Shown piece by piece: positions 51,129 to 61,039 of a DNA stretch of 64,000 nucleotides. Below the pieces are notes generated by a model. That model saw only the letters and a program-made list of their open reading frames with translations. It searched no databases and was not told where the DNA came from. The stretch lies in the NCBI GenBank assembly GCA_020354625.1, contig CP070651.1:3107676-3171675 (forward strand). The letters are read 5' to 3'. This stretch comes from Trueperaceae bacterium. Its GTDB lineage: Bacteria > Deinococcota > Deinococci > Deinococcales > Trueperaceae. The position numbers and the translations under genes are program-made. How positions within the stretch are numbered: the first letter of the stretch is position 1; every line of letters starts with the position of its first letter.

Positions 51129-52460
51129 GTGGAAAGTCGTACCCCACCTCAGAATATGGAAGCCGAACAGAGTGTTCTCGGTAGCATCTTGCTAGATAAC
51201 GAGGCGTTCGCAGTGATTGAAGGCCTGATCTCTGCTGAGCACTTCTACAAAGAGGGCCATCGAAAGATCTTTCGTGCAATGGACCGGCTGTTCCGGCGTG
51301 GGGAGCCCCTCGACCTCGTCACTTTGACAGAAGAACTCCGCCAGAGTGGGGAACTCGAGGGGGTTGGCAGTGTTCCGTACCTTATCGGGCTTGTGGACAG
51401 CGTCCCCACAGCAGCGTATGTAGAAAACTACGCAAGAATTGTGCTCGAAAAATCTACCTTGCGTGAGCTGATCTCTGCTAGCGGTACCATCATGCAGCAC
51501 GCCTTTGACCAGATGCTGCCCTTGGAACAGATTCTCGACAAGGCCGAGTCGAGCATCTTTGAATTGTCGAGCATAAAGCGGAGTCACAGTTTTATCGGTA
51601 TGTCGACGCTGGTAACGGATACCTTCGCCCACATCAACGAACTCTTTTCAAATCCCGATCCTGTATCTGGGTTGCGTACCGGATTCGGAGAGCTCGACCT
51701 CCTGACCGCAGGGCTGCAAGCGAGTAGTTTAAACGTATTGGCAGCCAGGCCTTCTATGGGGAAAACCGCCTTTGCGCTTACCATTGGACTCCATGCTGCC
51801 CTTAGAGAGAAACAACCGATCGGAATCTTTTCGCTTGAAATGTCTGCGATACAGCTCGTCACCAGGATGCTCTGTTCCGAAGCACGAGTCGATATGAGCC
51901 GGGTCAGAAACGGACAACTCTCCGACCGTGATTTCCAACGGCTAGCCGACACCGCAGGAAAGATGTCAGAAGCCAAGATCTATATCGATGACAACCCTGA
52001 CCTGACCGCCATGGAACTACGGTCGCGAGCACGCCGCTTGATGGCTGAACAAGGTCTCGGAATGATCATTATCGACTACCTCCAACTCATGAGTGGTGCT
52101 GGTCGTCCTGGGAACGAAAATAGGCAGCAGGAGATCTCAACGATTTCCAGAAGCCTTAAAGCGCTTGCTCGAGAGCTCGACATCCCCATCCTGGTTCTCT
52201 CCCAGTTGTCGCGGGCTGTTGAGGCTCGCCCCAACAAACGCCCTATGTTATCGGACTTGCGGGAATCTGGCGCCATAGAGCAAGATGCCGATCTGGTCAT
52301 GTTTATATACCGGGACGAATACTACGACCAGCAGTCGGAAAAGCAAGGCATCGCGGAGATAATCATCGGCAAGCAACGAAACGGCCCGGTCGGCACGGTG
52401 GAACTGCAATTTCACAACAGCCACGTGCGGTTCAACGACCTGGCACGAACGCCACCTTAA
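51129..52460 (+). CDS. dnaB: Replicative DNA helicase DnaB
   Basis: 443 residues from GTG at 51129. The N-terminal helical domain (PPQNMEAEQSVLGSILLD) is followed by a RecA-like domain with Walker A AARPSMGKTAFAL, IFSLEMSAIQLVTRML, Walker B MIIIDYLQLM and LSQLSRAVEARPNKRPMLSDLRESGAIEQDADLVMFIYRDEYY. It unwinds DNA at the fork as a hexamer. No intein is present. The gene is transcribed away from the PlsY-AAR fusion; the 194 bp between them hold its promoter. Confidence 0.97.
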   Translation: MESRTPPQNMEAEQSVLGSILLDNEAFAVIEGLISAEHFYKEGHRKIFRAMDRLFRRGEPLDLVTLTEELRQSGELEGVGSVPYLIGLVDSVPTAAYVENYARIVLEKSTLRELISASGTIMQHAFDQMLPLEQILDKAESSIFELSSIKRSHSFIGMSTLVTDTFAHINELFSNPDPVSGLRTGFGELDLLTAGLQASSLNVLAARPSMGKTAFALTIGLHAALREKQPIGIFSLEMSAIQLVTRMLCSEARVDMSRVRNGQLSDRDFQRLADTAGKMSEAKIYIDDNPDLTAMELRSRARRLMAEQGLGMIIIDYLQLMSGAGRPGNENRQQEISTISRSLKALARELDIPILVLSQLSRAVEARPNKRPMLSDLRESGAIEQDADLVMFIYRDEYYDQQSEKQGIAEIIIGKQRNGPVGTVELQFHNSHVRFNDLARTPP

Positions 52461-52520
52461 CGAATCTGAGAGCCGATTTTGAATCACACACGATAGCCAA
52501 CGTAGAGGTTAGACTAACGT

Positions 52521-54425
52521 ATGGGCCAGCTGCCGATAAGAGGGTTCTTAATCGCCGTCGTCATTATAGGCTTGGTCGTCTTTATCGCTTCACAAAGCAA
52601 TAACCGAAACAGAGGCGAAGTCAAAAGTTTTTCTTACTTTCAGCAGCAGGTCGCAGCTGAGCGCGTCGCCAGCATACGCGTCAAGGACACTGAATTACAG
52701 GTCACACCGAAGGGCGGCGATCCGTTCGTCACCCATCTGCCTAGCCCACCACAAGACCTAAGCATCTACAGTTCTCAAGGTATTGAAGTCGAAGTCGTGC
52801 CACGGGGACAGAATTGGAATAGCCTCGTTTTCTACCTGATCCCGGTACTCCTTATGGTAGGGTTCCTTTTTTACCTCATGCGTGGCGTGCGCAGCGGTGG
52901 GGACGGGGCGGTCTCGTTTGGTAAAAGCCGTGCAAGATTGGTGACAGAAGAGAGTAGCAACGTCTTGTTCAAGGATGTGGCTGGTGTTGAGGAAGCGAAA
53001 AACGACCTTACCGAAGTCGTGGAGTTTCTCAAGAGCCCAGGGAAGTTCCACGCGCTCGGGGCCCGTATTCCTCATGGCGTTCTGATGGTAGGCCCTCCGG
53101 GATCGGGCAAAACTCATCTCGCCAAAGCCGTAGCCGGTGAGGCCAAAGTACCCTTCTTTAGCATATCCGGTTCTGATTTTGTCGAAATGTTTGTCGGTGT
53201 CGGTGCTGCACGGGTTCGAGATCTGTTCGAAAATGCTAAGAAGAACGCTCCTTGCATCGTTTTTATCGACGAGATCGACGCGGTTGGGCGGCGGCGCGGT
53301 GTAAGCATGAACGGTGGCAATGACGAGCGCGAACAGACGCTCAATGCCCTACTTGTAGAGATGGATGGCTTTGAATCGCAACACGATATTATCATCATCG
53401 CTGCAACCAACAGGCCGGATGTCCTCGACCCAGCTCTGTTGCGTCCGGGTCGTTTCGACCGACAAGTAGTCGTGGATGCCCCCGATGTAAGGGGAAGAGA
53501 AGCGATACTTCGGATCCATGCAAGGAACAAACCGCTTGCCAGTACTGTCGATCTTCACACGGTTGCCAAACGCACACCCGGATTTGTGGGTGCTGACCTC
53601 GAAAACCTACTGAACGAAGCGGCGTTGGTCGCCGCACGCAACAACCGGCGTGAAATCAATTCCAAAGATTTAGACGATGCTGCCGATCGCGTCATCATGG
53701 GACCTGAGCGCCGCAGCCGTGTCATTAGCGACTGGGAAAAACGGGTGACGGCTTATCACGAAGCTGGACACGCCTTGGCAGCGGAGATGCTCGAGCGTGC
53801 CGATCCTGTACACAAGATCACCATCGTCCCGCGCGGGAGAGCCATGGGATACGTCATGCAATTCCCAGAAGAAGACCGTATGTCTGCCAGTAGACTGGCC
53901 TTGCTCGACCGCATCGCAGTTGCATTGGCCGGACGGGCAACCGAAGAGCTCATCTTTGGAGATGTCACCACAGGCGCACAAAACGATTTTCAACAGGCAA
54001 CCGATATCGCCCGTCGCATGGTCACCCGTTGGGGTATGAGCAGTAATCTCGGCAAGATTGCTCTTTCGAGCGGTGCTGACTCCTATCTCGGTGAGTTCGA
54101 AGGCATGAGAAGCTATAGTGAAGAGACCGCGAAGCTGATCGACATCGAGGTCAAAGACATCATCGATGAACAGTACCAGCGTGTCCTCGCGCTCCTCGAA
54201 AAGAACCGTGAATTGGTAGAGAGTGTCGTCTCGGTTCTGCTCGAGCGCGAAACGCTTCATGCCGATGAGTTCGAGATCGTCATGAAAGGCGAAGTACTCC
54301 CTGAGTTGGAACCAGAAAATCCTGAGGAACCACCTCAGCGTTCAGCTGCTCAAGCACCGGCTCCAGGCGAGGAGAAATCGCAAGAGCAACGGTTGCCACC
54401 CGGAATGATGCCTAAACCGGGGTAG
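52521..54425 (+). CDS. ftsH: ATP-dependent zinc metalloprotease FtsH
   Basis: 634 residues. Two N-terminal helices ([16 protein letters not shown] and [19 protein letters not shown]) flank a small periplasmic domain; the AAA domain has [31 protein letters not shown] and the SRH; the protease domain has the zinc motif [10 protein letters not shown] near residue 415. The C-terminal tail is rich in Pro and Gln. It degrades unfolded or short-lived membrane and cytosolic proteins. Preceded by TAGAGG; a TAGACT box ends 5 bp before the ATG. Confidence 0.97.
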   Translation: MGQLPIRGFLIAVVIIGLVVFIASQSNNRNRGEVKSFSYFQQQVAAERVASIRVKDTELQVTPKGGDPFVTHLPSPPQDLSIYSSQGIEVEVVPRGQNWNSLVFYLIPVLLMVGFLFYLMRGVRSGGDGAVSFGKSRARLVTEESSNVLFKDVAGVEEAKNDLTEVVEFLKSPGKFHALGARIPHGVLMVGPPGSGKTHLAKAVAGEAKVPFFSISGSDFVEMFVGVGAARVRDLFENAKKNAPCIVFIDEIDAVGRRRGVSMNGGNDEREQTLNALLVEMDGFESQHDIIIIAATNRPDVLDPALLRPGRFDRQVVVDAPDVRGREAILRIHARNKPLASTVDLHTVAKRTPGFVGADLENLLNEAALVAARNNRREINSKDLDDAADRVIMGPERRSRVISDWEKRVTAYHEAGHALAAEMLERADPVHKITIVPRGRAMGYVMQFPEEDRMSASRLALLDRIAVALAGRATEELIFGDVTTGAQNDFQQATDIARRMVTRWGMSSNLGKIALSSGADSYLGEFEGMRSYSEETAKLIDIEVKDIIDEQYQRVLALLEKNRELVESVVSVLLERETLHADEFEIVMKGEVLPELEPENPEEPPQRSAAQAPAPGEEKSQEQRLPPGMMPKPG

Positions 54426-54605
54426 GACGAAATCTCGAACTGGGCACGGACAGAGACCGACTCTAAACGGATCCAGGCAATCTCTGAATCCTCAATAGAG
54501 AGGGTATCTACAAGAGTACAGCTCTCACGACCTATTTGCGATATTTAACCCCTATCCGGGAAAGTAGCGTGCTAAACTCCCTGTGGTTCTCAAGGAGGAG
54601 ACGTT

Positions 54606-55787
54606 ATGACCTCATTGCGCGGGAGGTTAGCGCGCTTACTCACCCCGAAAATCGAAGCTGCCGGTCTTGAAATTGGAACGAGCGCCTTAAAGGTCGTCGA
54701 GTTGCGGCCCGGCAATCCTCCCAGTCTTTCAGCACTGGCCATGCGCCCAATGCCCCCCGGCCTCATCCAAGACGACGAAATCGTCGATGCTGAAGGATTG
54801 GCGGAGGAAATCAAGGTGCTCTTCGATGAAGCCAAGATCTCGAAGCGCTTTGCCGTCACCGCGGTAAGCAACCGACAAGCCATCACTCGAAACATCAATG
54901 TACCCAAAATGACGTTGCAAGAGCTCGACGAGGCCATCAAGTGGGAAGCAGAACGCTATATCCCCTTCCCTATCGATGAGGTGGTGCTCGACTACTTCGT
55001 GCTCGATAACCCCGACGATGTCGAAGATGGTGAACAGCTCGAAGTCGTTATCGCGGCTGCACGGCTAGATCTTATCACCCAACAGATCGACTATCTCAAA
55101 CTCGCTGGCCTCGAACCGGTCGTGGTTGATATCAAACCGTTTGCCCTACTTCGATCCCTTACGATGTCGCTCTCTTCCGAACATCTCGGCAAAACGACGC
55201 TTTCGGGCACTGGAATCGATAACGAAATCGGTGTTGTGCTCGAGATCGCAGCTTCGAATACCACCATCACCCTCGTGCGCGGTGATCGGGTGTTGATGAA
55301 CCGCAATATCGGCGTCTCCGGCGACGATTTTACGGCTGCCATCCAACGATCATTCGGCCTCGATTTCGATAGCGCCGAAGAGGTCAAGATCGATTATGGC
55401 ACCGCCACTATCCCGACCGAGGATGAAGAAGAACTACTCAACTTCGACGCCAAAAGAGAACAGTTTAGTCCGAGTCGTGTTTACGAGGCTCTGCGACCTA
55501 TCCTTGTCGACCTCACCACCGAGATTCGCCGCAGCCTGGAGTTCTTTCGAGTCCAAGCAGGTGAAGCAAACATCAACCGTATGGTCATTGCCGGTGGTGG
55601 TGCCAAGCTTAGGGGTCTCGCGGAAGCGATCGGAGATGCACTCGGCTTCCGGGTCGAGTTGAGCGATCCGTGGCTCACCGTCACGGCAGACACCAACCGG
55701 TTCGACACCGAGTACCTAAAGAAGGTAGCGCCAGAGTTCGCCGTTCCACTCGGCCTGGCCTTAAGGGGGGTGACGGGCATTGATTAA
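54606..55787 (+). CDS. pilM: Type IV pilus inner-membrane assembly protein PilM
   Basis: 393 residues with an FtsA/actin-like fold: GLEIGTSALKVVELR at the N-terminus, AVSNRQAITRNI, IKWEAERYIPFPIDEVV (PilM family), and VIAGGGAKLRGLAEAIGDALG in the adenosine motif. It is cytosolic and binds the short N-terminal peptide of PilN at the base of the pilus machine. AAGGAGGAG lies 7 bp upstream. First gene of pilM-pilN-pilO-pilP/W-pilQ. The 180 bp before it contain no gene. Confidence 0.94.
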   Translation: MTSLRGRLARLLTPKIEAAGLEIGTSALKVVELRPGNPPSLSALAMRPMPPGLIQDDEIVDAEGLAEEIKVLFDEAKISKRFAVTAVSNRQAITRNINVPKMTLQELDEAIKWEAERYIPFPIDEVVLDYFVLDNPDDVEDGEQLEVVIAAARLDLITQQIDYLKLAGLEPVVVDIKPFALLRSLTMSLSSEHLGKTTLSGTGIDNEIGVVLEIAASNTTITLVRGDRVLMNRNIGVSGDDFTAAIQRSFGLDFDSAEEVKIDYGTATIPTEDEEELLNFDAKREQFSPSRVYEALRPILVDLTTEIRRSLEFFRVQAGEANINRMVIAGGGAKLRGLAEAIGDALGFRVELSDPWLTVTADTNRFDTEYLKKVAPEFAVPLGLALRGVTGID

Positions 55788-56400
55788 TGTCAACCTCGTA
55801 CCTAAGAATCTGCGGCGAGTCAGCGAACCCGGCTACTGGAGGCTTTTAGCGATCTTGTTCCCGCTTCTAGTGGTTGGAACGATCTTTGCATTCCAGTTTA
55901 CAGCCTCGCAGACGGCTAAAAACCTCGACCAGGAAAAACTCCTTAAAGAACAGAAATTGGCGCTATTACAACCGGTTTTGCGCGAACAGCGAGAATTGCG
56001 AAACCGGCAACAGCAGCTCAACGAGCTCATCTCTATCGCCCAATCGGTACGGGAAAATCGGATCATTTGGTCAGCAGAAGTAGCTGCCATGTTGGAGCTT
56101 CTCCCCGCCAGAGGTGGTGCTCCTCGACCCACTATCGACTTCACATCACTCAACCTCAGATCGATCGTGCCCGCAACTGTCGATGAGAACCGGTACGAAG
56201 GTGAAGCCGTAGTAGGTGAGATGAAGGTCAGCGGGAACGTAGTCGATAGCGCTGTCCTGGCACAGTACATCCGTGCCCTGGAGAGTTCCCAGCAATTCGG
56301 AGTGCTTTTCCAGACAACTACCCGTGTTGACGAGAGAGAAGATTTGGAGCTCTACCAGTACCAGCTCACCGTCGGCTTGCTAGCAGGAGAAGTTCGATGA
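55780..56400 (+). CDS. pilN: Type IV pilus assembly protein PilN
   Basis: 206 residues. It starts with the PilM-binding motif INVNLVPKNLRR, followed by one membrane helix (LAILFPLLVVGTIFAFQF) and a periplasmic coiled-coil (residues 45-85) and ferredoxin-like domain. The TTG at 55780 is used because it puts INVNLVP at residue 2; it overlaps the pilM stop. The protein dimerises with PilO to form the alignment platform. Confidence 0.92.
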   Translation: MINVNLVPKNLRRVSEPGYWRLLAILFPLLVVGTIFAFQFTASQTAKNLDQEKLLKEQKLALLQPVLREQRELRNRQQQLNELISIAQSVRENRIIWSAEVAAMLELLPARGGAPRPTIDFTSLNLRSIVPATVDENRYEGEAVVGEMKVSGNVVDSAVLAQYIRALESSQQFGVLFQTTTRVDEREDLELYQYQLTVGLLAGEVR

Positions 56401-56990
56401 ACCTTGGCAACTTCAATCTTCGCGATCTCAGACAGAGAGACATCGCCATCATCTGTATCGTCATCACCGTCGCGATAGCACTCGCCTGGTTCTTCTATAT
56501 GTATAGACCTACACTCGAGAAAATCGACTTGCTCGAAACCGAAATCGCGCAGCTAGATGTGCAGATCGAAGATGGTGAACGTGCCAGGAGGAACCTCCCA
56601 GACCTGCGACTGACGGTGGCTCAACTTGAAGAGGAGCGCCGTGAGTTCCTACTACAACTTCCACGTGAAAGCGAAGTATCCAACCTCATGGATCAACTGA
56701 GGGTATCGGCGACAAATAGTGAAGTAATCTTCGAAAGACTGAGCCAGGAGTCGAGACGTCCAGGGGAAATAATCGATGGAGTTAGGCCGATCGGCTTTAA
56801 GTTCACCACCACAGGTACCTACAGCAATACCGCAAACTTCCTAACGAAACTCGAATCTCTTCAGCGTTTCACAAAGATTCAGGAGGTTAACTTCTCTGTC
56901 ACAAACGAAGAGTCGGACGATCCCGAACTCAGTACGAACTTCGATTTCTTGGTCTACGTCTTCACCGGCGAAGATCCCGGGGAGCTGTAA
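56397..56990 (+). CDS. pilO: Type IV pilus assembly protein PilO
   Basis: 197 residues: short cytosolic start, membrane helix (IAIICIVITVAIALAWFFYMY), coiled coil at 40-85, and a ferredoxin-like periplasmic domain (RPIGFKFTTTGTYSNTANFL, RFTKIQEVNFSVTN). It overlaps pilN by 4 bp (ATGA). Partner of PilN. Confidence 0.92.
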   Translation: MNLGNFNLRDLRQRDIAIICIVITVAIALAWFFYMYRPTLEKIDLLETEIAQLDVQIEDGERARRNLPDLRLTVAQLEEERREFLLQLPRESEVSNLMDQLRVSATNSEVIFERLSQESRRPGEIIDGVRPIGFKFTTTGTYSNTANFLTKLESLQRFTKIQEVNFSVTNEESDDPELSTNFDFLVYVFTGEDPGEL

Positions 56991-56993
56991 GTC

Positions 56994-58268
56994 ATGACAC
57001 TTGCCGGTAATCTACGCATATCACGCACTTCACGTATTGTCATCGGATTCCTCTTGCTGGCAGCTGCTGTGTTTTTCTGGGTAAACTTCTTTATCCAACA
57101 ATCTCCCTGGTTTTCGCCGTCTTCTTTTGATGCGCCGGGAGTAGTTGTCCGTACGCCGTCCAGTGCGGAATCCGTGACGAGGCCATCTACTCCATCTTCC
57201 TCTGCGGAAGCGACACCCACCACGGCAGAGGCGACACCCACCACGGCAGAGGCGACACCCACCACGGCAGAGGCGACACCCACCACGGCAGAGGCCACCG
57301 GAGCTGGTGCTGTGGTCGAGACCACCTCGGTTCCACAAGTTGGGGTGCTTCCTGCAGACGTCGGCGTAGTTACACGGGAAGTCGTCATCGCTGATCTACC
57401 GTTTCTCATCACAGAAGCACCTACCACAACGCCTGGTGAAGAGATAGTAGCTGAGGATGACGGTGTATCGCGTCCGCTGGCGGGCCGCAGGGCGACAGTC
57501 AATCCCTTCTCGCCTATCGTCTTCCAAGAGCCGAGCCTGAGCGCTGTGGCAGAAGTACCACCGAGCACCACACCCGAGGTGGTCGAAGTCAAGGTTCCCC
57601 CGGCACCTTCCCCCACAGCTGTGGCCGAAGCGACGGCTGTTCAAGAGGTGATCGTGCCGACGCCGAATGCGCTCGCACCACCCACACCGACACAACAAGC
57701 TCGCGAGCTACCACGTCCTCTTCCCAGCGGAAACGTATTGCCAACGACACCCGAAATCCTCAGAACAGCTCGTTCCGAGACGGCAATTCCGCCGGCTACC
57801 ACGGTCGAAGAGCCTACGAGTATCCTCCCAGAGCTCACCCAAGTCGCCCTCATCAGAGAACCTAGTACAACGACAAACAGCTTGCGTAATGTCGATTCCA
57901 CACTACCTGGCAGCGATGCGAACACAGTACCGAATCCCATCAGGTCGGTTCCCGAACCTGTAGCCGGAGCCGCAGATTCGCTCGCCGGTGAAAACGGCAC
58001 CACCTTGCCCACAGATACCCCTCTCGTTGCCGGTAGCACACCTTTGAGCCGCTATTTACGAGACGAAGGGTATAGCTTTACCGGTTCAGTCCTCGGGCCC
58101 ATCAGCATAGGGGTATTCCGTTCCTCTATTGCCCGTTCGCCAGTAGTTATCCAACTCGGCCAGACGCTTCCAGATACCGACATCGTGCTTACTGACCTGA
58201 GGGGTCAATACGCAGAATTTACACTCGATGGGGAATCGGAACAACTCATCCTGGATCTCAGGCGGTGA
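56994..58268 (+). CDS. Pilus periplasmic connector in the PilP/PilW position, with repeat-rich linker
   Basis: 424 residues. One N-terminal membrane helix (IVIGFLLLAAAVFFWVNFFI) is followed by about 300 residues of low-complexity Thr/Pro/Ala/Glu sequence. This includes four tandem AEATPTT units around residues 70-100, encoded by 21-bp repeats. The C-terminal 85 residues (YLRDEGYSFTGSVLGPISIG, LGQTLPDTDIVLTDLRGQYAEF) form a compact beta domain like the C-terminal PilP domain that docks on the secretin. In Thermus, the gene in this position is pilW. The long linker should span the periplasm. Its stop overlaps the next gene. Confidence 0.75.
   Translation: MTLAGNLRISRTSRIVIGFLLLAAAVFFWVNFFIQQSPWFSPSSFDAPGVVVRTPSSAESVTRPSTPSSSAEATPTTAEATPTTAEATPTTAEATPTTAEATGAGAVVETTSVPQVGVLPADVGVVTREVVIADLPFLITEAPTTTPGEEIVAEDDGVSRPLAGRRATVNPFSPIVFQEPSLSAVAEVPPSTTPEVVEVKVPPAPSPTAVAEATAVQEVIVPTPNALAPPTPTQQARELPRPLPSGNVLPTTPEILRTARSETAIPPATTVEEPTSILPELTQVALIREPSTTTNSLRNVDSTLPGSDANTVPNPIRSVPEPVAGAADSLAGENGTTLPTDTPLVAGSTPLSRYLRDEGYSFTGSVLGPISIGVFRSSIARSPVVIQLGQTLPDTDIVLTDLRGQYAEFTLDGESEQLILDLRR
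57204..57287 (+). repeat. Four tandem 21-bp coding repeats
   Basis: Units of 21 bp (three identical copies reading GCAGAGGCGACACCCACCAC+G, and a first copy with two changes) lie at 57204-57224, 57225-57245, 57246-57266 and 57267-57287, followed by a partial fifth. They encode AEATPTT. Near-identity at DNA level points to recent expansion by slippage or recombination. Confidence 0.9.
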
Positions 58269-59752
58269 TCATGAAACAATTAGTGTCCTTTCTATCGCTT
58301 CTTATCGTATTCAACCTCGCCTTCTCCCAAGCGCAACAGCTCGAGGCATTGCCCGATGATAGCCGCTTCGACCAACTAGTAGAATTCAAAACGGGTGCAG
58401 AAGGCGAATCGCTTCGCACGATGGTAGAGGCACTCGCCAAATCGATCGATCTTACGGCTGTCGCAGACGATGTACCAGACGACGTGATCATCTACGATAT
58501 CGCCGATCCAAAACCGTTCCGACAGATCTGGGATATCGTGCTCACACTCCACGATCTCGACTTCGTTTTGCTCGATAACGACGTCGTAGTGGTAGGTCCT
58601 TCCGCTTCAATCAGCAAATTCCGTAGCCCCGTCGAGACCATTACGACCGACATGGACACGGCTGAAACCGAAGAAGAGATTCTCCAACGCTTCTACCGGG
58701 TCAATAACGATGCACAGGATGTCGCTGCTATCATTCGCGGCGCAGTACCCGGTGTGGGAGTAGATGTACTCAAAAGCGTCAACAGTATCTCCGTAATCGG
58801 GACTCAAGCCCAACAAGACAGAGTTCAGTCGACCTTAGATCAGTTCGATCGAGACGTCGAACAAGTCCCTGTCGAGCAGCGCATCTACTTCTTGGCCAAC
58901 GCTGTCGCCAAAGATCTGGCTACTGTTCTAGAGGACTCAGCTCTCGCAATCTTACAAGACGAAGGTGATGGGTCCCAAGGGTCTCCTTCCGATTTTGCCG
59001 TAACGGCTGATGCACGCACCAACAGCATCATCGTTACGGGTACCGCAGCAGCACAAGCACGTATCGCCGAACTCATTCCCGAGCTCGACACCCCTCAACA
59101 ACAGGTCAACATCCAGGTCCGCATTCAAGAGATTTCCACCCGTGCAGCTTCGAATCTTGGAATCAACTTGACGGCTGCTGCAGGCAATCTCGCCGCCAGC
59201 ATACTGGATACAGGTCTCAAGTTTGTATTCGATGCTCAAAATGCTATTTCAGGACTCAACCTCGGAGCAGTGCTCGACACCTTGGAAAGTCAGGGGCTCT
59301 CACGTCGAGTAGACGATTCGACCGTGACCGTGCTCAATAACGACACCGGGACGATTCAGTCTGGAGGAACCATCTTCATCTCCATTCCAGGCGCCGATTC
59401 GAACATCGAAAGAACGATCCCTTACGGCGTTCAAGTCGATGTCACACCACGGATTGCAAACGACGGTCGAGTCACACTCATGGTCGAGGCCAGAGTGGAG
59501 GATATTCTTTCAGAGTCGGATAATCCGAACTTCCTCAATCTTTCAACTCGTCAAGTCGCCTCTACCGTAACCTTGACACCTGGGCAGACTGTACTCCTCG
59601 GCGGTCTCTTACAAAATCAGCTAAACCAATCAGAGAACCGCGTTCCCGTGCTCGGAGATCTGCCCATTGTGGGGAGCCTGTTCGGAAGCACCACCTCAGA
59701 AGAGGACAACACCGAACTTCTCCTGATCGTAACAGCGGATGTCATTCAGTAA
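58265..59752 (+). CDS. pilQ: Type IV pilus secretin PilQ (short form)
   Basis: 495 residues. A signal peptide (VSFLSLLIVFNLAFS) is followed by an N-domain with a secretin/TonB-like STN fold (LRTMVEALAKSIDLTAVAD, residues 40-110), a second N-domain (DAQDVAAIIRGAVPGVGVDVLK), an NVNIQVRIQEISTRAASNLGI-type NolW/secretin entry and the secretin barrel ending VPVLGDLPIVGSLFGS. It makes the outer-membrane gate for the pilus. It is shorter than Thermus PilQ, lacking extra N-domains. GTG at 58265 overlaps the previous stop; ATG at 58271 is an alternative. A terminator follows at 59793. Confidence 0.92.
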   Translation: MIMKQLVSFLSLLIVFNLAFSQAQQLEALPDDSRFDQLVEFKTGAEGESLRTMVEALAKSIDLTAVADDVPDDVIIYDIADPKPFRQIWDIVLTLHDLDFVLLDNDVVVVGPSASISKFRSPVETITTDMDTAETEEEILQRFYRVNNDAQDVAAIIRGAVPGVGVDVLKSVNSISVIGTQAQQDRVQSTLDQFDRDVEQVPVEQRIYFLANAVAKDLATVLEDSALAILQDEGDGSQGSPSDFAVTADARTNSIIVTGTAAAQARIAELIPELDTPQQQVNIQVRIQEISTRAASNLGINLTAAAGNLAASILDTGLKFVFDAQNAISGLNLGAVLDTLESQGLSRRVDDSTVTVLNNDTGTIQSGGTIFISIPGADSNIERTIPYGVQVDVTPRIANDGRVTLMVEARVEDILSESDNPNFLNLSTRQVASTVTLTPGQTVLLGGLLQNQLNQSENRVPVLGDLPIVGSLFGSTTSEEDNTELLLIVTADVIQ

Positions 59753-59792
59753 CATGTCAGGCTCCTCGTAGCGTTATAGCTGCTCTACACGA

Positions 59793-59822
59793 CCCGCCCG
59801 TGCAATGCACGGGCGGGTTTTT
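59793..59822 (+). terminator. Strong intrinsic terminator after pilQ
   Basis: CCCGCCCGTGC (59793-59803) pairs perfectly with GCACGGGCGGG (59807-59817) across a 3-nt loop, followed by TTTTT. It separates the pil operon from the aro genes. Confidence 0.95.
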
Positions 59823-59852
59823 CGGTGCATGGCGCTGTGTTAGGCTAAGTCG

Positions 59853-61007
59853 ATGTTACGATACCTTTCTGCAGGAGAATCTCACGGACCAGCACTCACG
59901 GTGCTACTCGACGGTGTTCCTGCCGGCTTGAATCTGATTGCCACCGAACACATCGATCCTTGGCTACGGCGGAGGCAGGGCGGTTATGGGCGTGGACGCC
60001 GCATGGTGATCGAGTCAGATTGCGCCAAGATTCTAGGTGGCGTACGTGCCGGCCAAACGACCGGTGCTCCTGTTGCACTGCAAATCGAAAATCGCGACTG
60101 GAAAAATTGGAGCGAGACGATGTCGCCTGAGCCCGGAAACGTACCCCGCAAACGCTCACTAACCGAGGCTAGGCCAGGACATGCAGATTTAGCTGGCGGC
60201 ATCAAGTATAGACACAAGGATCTTCGCGACGTTCTCGAACGGGCTTCAGCTCGTGAAACAGCCAGCCGCGTCGCTGCAGGTGCTATTGCGCTGCGACTCC
60301 TGGAACACCTCGGGCTGCAAGGGTGTGCCCGAGTGATCAGCTTAGGTGGCATCGACTGCAGCGGCGAAATGGATTGGGACAATCTTCATGCGCTCGACGA
60401 AAGCCCAATTCGAAGCTTCGATGCAGCAGCCGAGGAAGAGATCATCGAGCGCATCGATCAGGCTAAACACGATGGCGACACGCTTGGTGGAATCATCGAA
60501 GCACGATTCCGCGGCGTACCCGTGGGCTTGGGTAGTCACACTCAGTGGGATCGAAAACTAGACGGCCGTCTCGCTCAGGCAGCACTTAGCATCCAGGCGA
60601 TCAAAGGAGTCGAGATCGGTGATGGCTGGCATGCCGCCAGCCTCCCGGGGAGTTCCGTTCACGACGCTATATATCATAATGACGAAGGCTATTTTCGGCG
60701 CACTAACCGTTCGGGTGGCCTCGAAGCCGGTATCACCACCGGTGAAGAGTTGGTGGTTCGAGCCGCGATGAAGCCGATCGCCACTCTGATGAAACCTCTG
60801 CCCACCGTCGACGTGGTGTCGCATCGAGCTGCCGATGCGGCACGAGAACGTTCGGATACCACAGCCGTTCCAGCCGCTTCGATCGTTCTTTTGGCGATGA
60901 CCTCACTCATTCTGGCCGACGCTTCACTTGAAAAGTTCGGTGGCGATACCGTACAAGAAATGGTCGAGCGGCTCGACGACCACCGTAGCTATGTGTCTCA
61001 GTATTAA
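59853..61007 (+). CDS. aroC: Chorismate synthase
   Basis: 384 residues. GESHGPALTVLLDGVPAG at the N-terminus, RRQGGYGRGRRM, ARPGHADLAGGIKY, RASARETASRVAAGA, GDTLGG and NRSGGLEAGITTGE are the FMN-binding and family signatures. It converts EPSP to chorismate. TAGGCT at 59841-59846 ends 6 bp before the ATG, a leaderless-type start that follows directly on the pilQ terminator. Confidence 0.97.
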   Translation: MLRYLSAGESHGPALTVLLDGVPAGLNLIATEHIDPWLRRRQGGYGRGRRMVIESDCAKILGGVRAGQTTGAPVALQIENRDWKNWSETMSPEPGNVPRKRSLTEARPGHADLAGGIKYRHKDLRDVLERASARETASRVAAGAIALRLLEHLGLQGCARVISLGGIDCSGEMDWDNLHALDESPIRSFDAAAEEEIIERIDQAKHDGDTLGGIIEARFRGVPVGLGSHTQWDRKLDGRLAQAALSIQAIKGVEIGDGWHAASLPGSSVHDAIYHNDEGYFRRTNRSGGLEAGITTGEELVVRAAMKPIATLMKPLPTVDVVSHRAADAARERSDTTAVPAASIVLLAMTSLILADASLEKFGGDTVQEMVERLDDHRSYVSQY

Positions 61008-61039
61008 CCTACACTAGGTAGGTCGAGTAGGCTAGCTCT

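Noticed and set aside
57030..57338. Open frame opposite the 21-bp repeats encoding Arg/Gly/Cys repeats
   Set aside because: Purely the complement of the repeat; the plus-strand frame has a membrane helix and continues through the whole pilus gene.
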